In this document: positions 1-4,139 of the stretch, one piece after another
Layout of the letters: every line of letters begins with the position of its first letter
How positions within the stretch are numbered: the first letter of the stretch is position 1
Source of the DNA: Desulfonatronospira sp.
GTDB taxonomy: Bacteria; Desulfobacterota; Desulfovibrionia; Desulfovibrionales; Desulfonatronovibrionaceae
Length of the DNA stretch: 6,061 bases
Assembly (NCBI GenBank): GCA_003563255.1
Contig: PWSL01000480.1
Location: 1 to 6,061, forward strand
Direction of reading: 5' to 3'
Notes under the pieces: generated by a model
Seen by the model: only the letters and a program-made list of their open reading frames with translations
Databases searched by the model: none
Told to the model about the DNA's origin: nothing
Position numbers and translations under genes: made by a program

Positions 1-130
1 CCTTAATCGCGCTGAACGATGAGGCATGGGGACTGGCTCTCCCCGCACTGATTTTTAGCTGATGTAAAGATCCTTACTGAAAAATCAGTGCGGGGGTGCC
101 TGTCCCCTGCTTTCCTTAATCTCGCTGAAC
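1..130. repeat. 17-base direct repeats flanking a palindromic element
   Basis: The sequence CCTTAATCGCGCTGAAC at 1-17 recurs as CCTTAATCTCGCTGAAC at 114-130, a 16 of 17 match with a 113-base period. The two copies bracket the large palindrome at 28-107. The pair could be the edge of a tandem array continuing left of the window, the ends of a small mobile or REP-type element, or a degenerate target duplication. A 17-base target duplication would be unusually long. Similarity stops right after each copy, so the element boundary on the right is probably near 130. No gene is visible here on either strand. Confidence 0.7.
28..107. repeat. Large imperfect palindrome, REP/MITE-like
   Basis: The arm CCCCGCACTGATTTTT at 41-56 is the exact reverse complement of AAAAATCAGTGCGGGG at 80-95, a 16-bp perfect stem. 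Outside it, GGGGAC (28-33) pairs with GTCCCC (102-107), with the unequal segments TGGCTCT and GTGCCT between. Inside it, GTAA (64-67) pairs with TTAC (74-77) around a central GATC at 69-72, so the whole 80 bases form one long interrupted palindrome. There is no T-run after either arm, which argues against a simple terminator. Outer segments resembling GGGGACTGGC and GTGCCTGTCCCC are, as I recall, common in interspersed palindromes of many bacteria, some mobilised by REP-associated transposases. No transposase is present here, so that assignment is inference. Confidence 0.7.
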
Positions 131-141
131 AGATACATCCC

Positions 142-193
142 CGGACAAGATAACTTATATAGCTTTACACTATATTATCCCATTTGCTAAAAG
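142..193 (+). promoter_or_regulatory. Possible sigma-70-like promoter region for the sulfur-carrier operon
   Basis: An AT-rich patch lies between the left repeat and the first gene. Two weak arrangements are visible: CGGACA (142-147) with TACACT (166-171), spacing 18, and TTTACA (164-169) with TAAAAG (188-193), spacing 18. TATATT (171-176) also resembles a -10 box but lacks a -35 at normal distance. None is strong. A promoter somewhere in 131-271 is expected because this is the only leader available to the gene at 272. Confidence 0.25.
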
Positions 194-199
194 GCAAAT
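182..199. promoter_or_regulatory. Short inverted repeat in the leader
   Basis: ATTTGC (182-187) and GCAAAT (194-199) are perfect 6-base inverted copies around TAAAAG. The site lies about 70 bases upstream of the first start codon and overlaps or follows the promoter-like sequences. It could be an operator for a dimeric regulator or a small 5' leader hairpin. Six bases is short enough to arise by chance in an AT-rich leader. Confidence 0.3.
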
Positions 200-271
200 C
201 ATACTTGGACCAGGAAAGTAATTCTTGATATCGGACCTATCAACCCCAAACCATATTATGAGGCTTACGAC

Positions 272-496
272 ATGCAAATTCAAGTATCCTGCTATGCAAC
301 CCTTGCCCGGTTCACCCCACAGGACGGAACCCTGGAAGTTGAACAGGGTTCAACTGCAAGGGACCTCATTCGATACCTGCAGGTTCCTGAAGATGATGTC
401 AAAATCATCTTTATAAACGGCAAAAGCTCAGACCCTGATAACCCCCTGAATGACCAGGACCGGGTGGGCATATTCCCGGCGGTAGGCGGAGGTTGA
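272..496 (+). CDS. MoaD/ThiS-family sulfur carrier protein
   Basis: This 74-residue protein has the beta-grasp ubiquitin-like pattern of MoaD/ThiS: an N-terminal strand (about residues 2-12), a helix rich in Asp, Leu and Ile (residues 29-36, ARDLIRYL), the strand and turn IIFINGK (45-51), and the family ending DRVGIFPAVGGG (63-74). Members of this family are adenylated by an E1-like enzyme at the terminal glycine and then carry sulfur as a thiocarboxylate for molybdopterin, tungstopterin, thiamin, or tRNA and amino-acid thiolation. The start is supported by GAGG at 260-263, eight bases before ATG. Length matches the usual 65-90 residues. The gene for its presumed activating enzyme begins 3 bases after the stop. 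The protein ends in three glycines; the last two would be the functional pair. Whether it is MoaD, ThiS or another carrier cannot be settled by sequence alone. The FPAVGGG ending looks somewhat more MoaD-like than ThiS-like. Confidence 0.9.
   Translation: MQIQVSCYATLARFTPQDGTLEVEQGSTARDLIRYLQVPEDDVKIIFINGKSSDPDNPLNDQDRVGIFPAVGGG
488..492 (+). promoter_or_regulatory. Shine-Dalgarno site inside the Gly-Gly codons
   Basis: GGAGG lies 7 bases before the ATG at 500. It is made of the glycine codons GGA and GGT that encode the functional C-terminus of the upstream carrier. The same bases therefore specify both the adenylation target and the ribosome binding site of the E1-like gene, which suggests translational coupling. 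The site fixes the start of the downstream gene at 500. Confidence 0.8.
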
Positions 497-499
497 TTT

Positions 500-1339
500 A
501 TGCCCGGACTGGACTTTACTCAAACATTGCATAGTAACAGCCATTTCCAGGACAACTACCCCTTTGCCTGCATTTCAGTGCCCGGGCTTTTGCAGATTGC
601 TGAGGAATGCGGCCTGGAGCCCTGGCAAGCCCAGATCCAGGCCCTGGAAAACATGATCTGTCCCCAGAACTATATCAGAAACTACAGCACAATCAGCCTG
701 GAAATGCAGCTTTCCCTGGCCCGCTCCAGGGTTCTTCTGGTGGGGGCCGGAGGTCTGGGGGGATATGTACTGGAACTGCTGGCTCGAAGCGGCACAGGAC
801 AGATACAGGTTGCAGACGGCGATGTATTTGAAGAAAGTAATCTCAACCGTCAGCTCCTGTCGGACATGCACAATCTAGGCAAATCCAAGGTGGATGCCGC
901 TCTGGCAAGAGTCGCAGGGATTAATCCCTTAGTCGGGCTCACATCCTGCAGCCGATACCTGACACCAGAGGACCTGCCGGATATACTCCCTGGTGTGGAC
1001 CTTGTCATTGACTGCCTGGGCGGAGTGCAGTTCCGGCAGGATCTGCTGCAGGCAGCCCAGACACATGAACGTACACTCGTAACAGGGTTTGTGGCCGGCA
1101 ATACCGGCCTGGCCTGTACCGTTTATCCAGGGGACAACAGTCCGGCAGCCTTCTGGCAGGCTGAACCTGATGATGGAGCGGAAATCACTCTCGGCAACGT
1201 GGCTGCTACAGTTGGTATCATAGCCGCCATGCAGACAAGGGAAGCCATAAACATTCTGAGCGGTCAGTCTTCCTGCCTTAGAAACAGGGTTTTTTTCGCT
1301 GAAATGGGGGCCTGCAGTTTCCAGTTCCTGGAACTCTAG
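500..1339 (+). CDS. HesA/MoeB/ThiF-family E1-like adenylyltransferase
   Basis: This 279-residue cytoplasmic protein is predicted to use ATP to adenylate the C-terminal glycine of the carrier encoded just upstream. Residues 1-65 form an N-terminal extension ending in ENMICPQNYIRNYS. It replaces the short RYSRQ-type lead-in of MoeB and ThiF, and the second arginine of that motif is Thr64 here. The Rossmann core follows: the glycine loop VGAGGLGG (81-88), the acidic strand end DGDVFEESNLNRQ (106-118) with the ATP-contacting Arg117, and Lys128/Lys130 in GKSKVD. The usual DxTDN motif reads DCLGG (171-175). The C-terminal helix EITLGNVAATVGIIAAMQTREAI (228-250) matches the family's GPxxGxxGxxQAxEAI helix. 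No CxxC zinc pairs are present, although classical MoeB and ThiF carry two, and no obvious catalytic cysteine loop is visible. As I recall, extended HesA-like proteins of this kind occur beside MoaD-like genes in sulfate reducers, sometimes near aldehyde:ferredoxin oxidoreductase genes. No such enzyme lies in this window. Confidence 0.88.
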   Translation: MPGLDFTQTLHSNSHFQDNYPFACISVPGLLQIAEECGLEPWQAQIQALENMICPQNYIRNYSTISLEMQLSLARSRVLLVGAGGLGGYVLELLARSGTGQIQVADGDVFEESNLNRQLLSDMHNLGKSKVDAALARVAGINPLVGLTSCSRYLTPEDLPDILPGVDLVIDCLGGVQFRQDLLQAAQTHERTLVTGFVAGNTGLACTVYPGDNSPAAFWQAEPDDGAEITLGNVAATVGIIAAMQTREAINILSGQSSCLRNRVFFAEMGACSFQFLEL

Positions 1340-1370
1340 GCGCTGTATCTGTTAAACGCTTTGTACGTGA

Positions 1371-1410
1371 CACGGCTTGCAGCCCAGTCTTCCGGCTCGT
1401 AAGGCCCGTG
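1371..1410 (+). other. Bulged hairpin downstream of the E1-like gene
   Basis: CACGG (1371-1375) pairs with CCGTG (1406-1410), CTT (1376-1378) with AAG (1401-1403), and AGCC (1381-1384) with GGCT (1394-1397). One or two more pairs lie between, separated by small bulges, and the loop has 9 bases. It begins 32 bases after the stop codon. No T-run follows directly; CTTTTCTC comes 6 bases later. It could protect the 3' end of the transcript or assist termination. It was found by eye; no folding energy was computed. Confidence 0.45.
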
Positions 1411-1457
1411 CCTGCACTTTTCTCAAAAAATGTTATCATTCAAGGTGGGCAGATACC

Positions 1458-1485
1458 GGCCAGGGTACATTCCCCCTGGCCTTTT
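1458..1485 (+). terminator. Rho-independent terminator candidate
   Basis: GGCCAGGG (1458-1465) and CCCTGGCC (1474-1481) form a perfect 8-bp GC-rich stem with an 8-base loop, followed at once by TTTT. Outside it, GGCA (1448-1451) can pair with TGCC (1485-1488), which competes with the T-run. It sits about 120 bases after the E1-like gene, so it most likely ends that operon and separates it from rdgB. Only four Ts follow, so termination may be partial. Confidence 0.6.
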
Positions 1486-1581
1486 GCCAACAGTCACCAC
1501 CAGGGACCCTCCGAATGGTTACATCTCAGGGAGGCGGACAAATCCCGCGTAGGATCTATCTTTGAAAATGAACGAAAGTTC

Positions 1582-1608
1582 TTGCAATTTCCTGTAGAAA
1601 CATATTAT
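1582..1608 (+). promoter_or_regulatory. Weak promoter candidate for the rdgB-glmS-amidase operon
   Basis: TTGCAA (1582-1587) and TATTAT (1603-1608) match sigma-70 boxes at four and five of six positions, but the 15-base spacing is short of the ideal 17. It lies 66 bases upstream of the rdgB start and downstream of the terminator candidate, where a promoter is expected. Confidence 0.25.
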
Positions 1609-1673
1609 CCTGTCAGACAAGAGTACTCAAGCAACGGTCAAAATGTCAGCTTTTAACACTCTGCGGAATCAAC

Positions 1674-2309
1674 ATGGACAATCAAAAACTAAAAGTCGTG
1701 CTTGCCACCCGCAACCAGGGCAAGATTGCAGAGCTCAGAGAATTACTGTCAACTGTCCGGCCTGATCTGGAGGTGACAGGACTGGATAGTTACCCGGATA
1801 TCCCGGAGATACCCGAGAGCGGGACAACCTTTCAGGAAAACGCGCTCATCAAGGCCAGAACTGTGGCTATGATCACTGGAGAAATTGCCGTGGCTGATGA
1901 TTCAGGTCTGGCAGTACCAGCACTTGATGGAGAACCTGGTGTTTATTCAGCCAGATACGCTGGAGATAATGCCACAGATCGGGACAATAACCGCAAACTT
2001 TTGCAGCGGATGCAGCATGTTCAAGGGCGTGACAGGACAGCCCGGTTTATCTGTGTTCTATGTGCATACGCTCCTAATGGACACAGACTTGAGGTCAGAG
2101 GTGAATGGCAGGGCTTGATCCTCGATGAACCACGTGGAGACGGTGGATTTGGTTACGATCCGCTGTTTTATGATCCTGAGCAGAACCTGACTGCAGCTGA
2201 AATGGATGGGGATCTGAAAAACAGCCTCAGTCACCGGGGACAGGCGCTTAAGATATTGATGCAGAGGTGGGAAGACTTCATCTCTGAAATAAATATTCAG
2301 GGAGCCTGA
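1674..2309 (+). CDS. rdgB: XTP/dITP diphosphatase (non-canonical purine NTP pyrophosphatase), RdgB/HAM1 family
   Basis: This cytoplasmic enzyme hydrolyses dITP, XTP and ITP to the monophosphate and pyrophosphate, keeping deaminated purines out of DNA and RNA. The 211 residues match the usual 195-210. The family motifs appear in order: the substrate loop ATRNQGKIAE (11-20) with Asn14 and Lys17, the catalytic acidic motif ADDSGLAV (74-81) with Asp75/Asp76, PGVYSARYAG (88-97), GGFGYDPLF (157-165), and Lys182 followed by SHRGQAL (186-192), which recognises the base. All key residues seen in the E. coli enzyme are present. The ATG at 1674 is preceded by a weak GCGGA at 1663-1667. An upstream extension is not supported. 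The gene opens a three-gene unit, with glmS starting 4 bases after its stop. The short tail after SHR is slightly longer than in E. coli. Confidence 0.96.
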   Translation: MDNQKLKVVLATRNQGKIAELRELLSTVRPDLEVTGLDSYPDIPEIPESGTTFQENALIKARTVAMITGEIAVADDSGLAVPALDGEPGVYSARYAGDNATDRDNNRKLLQRMQHVQGRDRTARFICVLCAYAPNGHRLEVRGEWQGLILDEPRGDGGFGYDPLFYDPEQNLTAAEMDGDLKNSLSHRGQALKILMQRWEDFISEINIQGA

Positions 2310-2313
2310 AACT

Positions 2314-4137
2314 ATGTGCGGAATTATTGCTTATACCGGTCACAGACCTGCAGTGCCTGTTATCATTCAGGGCCTCAAAAGCCTGGAATACCGGGGATAT
2401 GATTCAGCCGGACTTTGTTTCTGTCACTTAGAGCGCCTGCACCTGTTCCGGGCCGCAGGCAAGCTGCACTTCCTGGAGCAGAAACTGGAGGGACCACAGG
2501 TATTGCATGCCACGTCGGGTATCGGACACACCAGGTGGGCCACCCATGGACTTCCCAATGAAACCAACGCACACCCCCACCTGGACGTCCATGACAACCT
2601 GGCTCTTGTTCATAACGGCATCATTGAGAACTACCAGCAGCTTAAAGCCATGCTTATAGGCACTGGCTGTACCTTTCGCTCCCAGACCGACACCGAGGTC
2701 ATGGTCTGCCTTATATCACATGCCCTGAACCAGCATTCTTCCATACGGCAGGCGCTGGCCTGGAGCCTGTCTCAGGTCCAGGGATCCTACGCATTCGCCT
2801 TGATCAGTAGAAACCACGAAGGCAAGGTATGGGCTGCAAGGAAGGCCAGCCCACTGATACTGGGTGCAGGTACCGGGGAAAACTTTGTGGCCTCTGATAT
2901 ACCTGCTTTCCTGCCTTTTACCAGGAATGTGGTCTTCCTGGAAGACGGCGAGCTTGTTGAGATGGATGCCGGGCAATGGACGGTATATGACTTATCCAAT
3001 CTTGAGCCGGTTTCCAAGCAGATCCAGCGGATTGACTGGGACGTGCAGTCCGCACAGAAGGGTGGATACAAGCACTTTATGCTCAAGGAAATATTTGAGC
3101 AGCCCCAGGTCTTGACTGACTGCCTGGCAGGCAGGCTGGACTTCAAGAAATACCGGGTCAACCTGTCAGAACTTGAAGGGCTGCCTGTCCCGTCCAGGCT
3201 GCACATAATGGCCTGCGGCACATCCTACCATGCCGGACTCTGGGGCAGGTACGTGCTGGAAAGCCTGGCTCGCATACCTGTCAATGTGGAAATCGCTTCG
3301 GAATTCAGGTACAAGGAGCTGGTTGATGAACCAGGGGCCCTGTATCTAAGTATCAGTCAGTCCGGGGAAACAGCCGATACACTGGCCGGGCAGCGTATGG
3401 TCCGTGAGAGGGGTCTTCCGGTACTGGGGCTTTGCAACGTGGTGGGCTCAAGCGTAGCCAGGGAGTCCGACAGGGTGCTTTATACCCAGGCCGGACCCGA
3501 GATCAGTGTCGCCTCCACCAAGGCCATGTGCAGCCAGCTGGTGATGCTTTATATTCTGGCCCTGTACTGGGCACAGTCCAGGAATGTTATTACCCCCAGG
3601 GATATGATGGCCAGTCTGGGCACCCTGGAGAGCCTTGCATTCACCCTGGACACCCAGCTTCCGGGAATGCAGAAAAGGGCACAGGAGATCTGCCCCCACT
3701 ACTCAAAGGCCCAGAGCTTCTTTTTTCTGGGGCGGGGAATATATTACCCTCTGGCTCTGGAGGGAGCCCTCAAGCTCAAGGAAATTTCTTATATCCATGC
3801 CCAGGGATATCCCGCCGGAGAACTGAAGCACGGCCCTATAGCCCTAATTGAGCCGGAAGTACCTACATTTGCACTGGCCCTGGATAATTTCCTTCTGGAC
3901 AAAATAGGTTCCAACCTTATGGAGGTCCGGGCTCGCAAAGGAAAAATTATTGCCTTGACCAATCCGGGTGTGCAATTAGAAATAGATGAGAAGTGGGAGA
4001 TACCTCAACTGGGTGACCCCTTAAACAGCTTTCTGGTTCTGCCGGCCCTGCAGCTTTTTGCATATGAAATGGCTGTCTATCTGGGCAAAGATGTTGATCA
4101 GCCCAGAAACCTGGCCAAAAGTGTAACCGTGGAATAA
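2314..4137 (+). CDS. glmS: Glutamine--fructose-6-phosphate aminotransferase (isomerizing)
   Basis: GlmS makes glucosamine-6-phosphate from fructose-6-phosphate and glutamine, the entry step to UDP-GlcNAc for peptidoglycan and LPS. The 607 residues are within two of the E. coli enzyme. The N-terminal glutaminase domain (2-220) starts MCGIIAY, with Cys2 becoming the catalytic N-terminal nucleophile, followed by HTRWATHG (72-79, Arg74) and VHNGIIENY (Asn101, Gly102). The isomerase half has two SIS domains. The first carries ACGTSYHAG (from about 300) and the phosphate-binding SQSGETADT (348-356). The second carries EGALKLKEISYIHAQ with Glu490 and GELKHGP with His506. The C-terminal LAKSVTVE tail supplies Lys602, the sugar Schiff-base lysine. 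All catalytic residues are intact. AGGGAG at 2299-2304, inside the end of rdgB, is the ribosome site. The 4-base gap leaves no room for a glmS ribozyme, so that type of feedback is absent. The amidase gene follows after 2 bases. Confidence 0.98.
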   Translation: MCGIIAYTGHRPAVPVIIQGLKSLEYRGYDSAGLCFCHLERLHLFRAAGKLHFLEQKLEGPQVLHATSGIGHTRWATHGLPNETNAHPHLDVHDNLALVHNGIIENYQQLKAMLIGTGCTFRSQTDTEVMVCLISHALNQHSSIRQALAWSLSQVQGSYAFALISRNHEGKVWAARKASPLILGAGTGENFVASDIPAFLPFTRNVVFLEDGELVEMDAGQWTVYDLSNLEPVSKQIQRIDWDVQSAQKGGYKHFMLKEIFEQPQVLTDCLAGRLDFKKYRVNLSELEGLPVPSRLHIMACGTSYHAGLWGRYVLESLARIPVNVEIASEFRYKELVDEPGALYLSISQSGETADTLAGQRMVRERGLPVLGLCNVVGSSVARESDRVLYTQAGPEISVASTKAMCSQLVMLYILALYWAQSRNVITPRDMMASLGTLESLAFTLDTQLPGMQKRAQEICPHYSKAQSFFFLGRGIYYPLALEGALKLKEISYIHAQGYPAGELKHGPIALIEPEVPTFALALDNFLLDKIGSNLMEVRARKGKIIALTNPGVQLEIDEKWEIPQLGDPLNSFLVLPALQLFAYEMAVYLGKDVDQPRNLAKSVTVE

Positions 4138-4139
4138 TC

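Larger units (their letters stand above)
1340..1673. other. Gene-free spacer with structured elements
   Basis: This 334-base stretch between the E1-like gene and rdgB holds no convincing gene. From left to right it contains a bulged hairpin (1371-1410), a TATCAT box (1434-1439) resembling a -10 element without a clear -35, a terminator-like hairpin (1458-1485), and a GC-rich stretch (1502-1552) that can form alternative short hairpins such as CCTCC/GGAGG (1508-1512 with 1530-1534) or GCGG/CCGC (1534-1537 with 1545-1548). Then comes an AT-rich leader with GAAC-GAAA-GTTC (1570-1581), a weak promoter candidate, and the 8-base palindrome GAGTACTC (1621-1628). The reading frame at 1408-1656 starts with GTG, lacks a good ribosome site and has no recognisable motif, so I do not call it. 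Confidence 0.6.

Noticed and set aside
28..107. The left palindrome as an intrinsic terminator of an upstream gene
   Set aside because: Neither arm is followed by a T-run, and the interrupted palindrome with framing direct repeats fits a repeat element better.
225..416. A 63-codon open frame overlapping the MoaD-like gene
   Set aside because: It overlaps the carrier gene in another frame; the 272 frame gives a clear MoaD/ThiS protein with a Gly-Gly end and a ribosome site.
1440..1560. A known structured RNA (SRP RNA, tmRNA, molybdenum cofactor riboswitch)
   Set aside because: The hallmark conserved cores of these RNAs were looked for and not seen; only simple hairpins are evident.
1408..1656. 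An 82-codon GTG-started open frame in the spacer before rdgB
   Set aside because: It has no good ribosome site and no recognisable motif, and it runs straight through the terminator-like hairpin and the likely rdgB leader.
2787..3221. A 144-codon open frame antisense to glmS
   Set aside because: It is the reverse shadow of a well-conserved glmS coding region, and its composition and content match no family I know.
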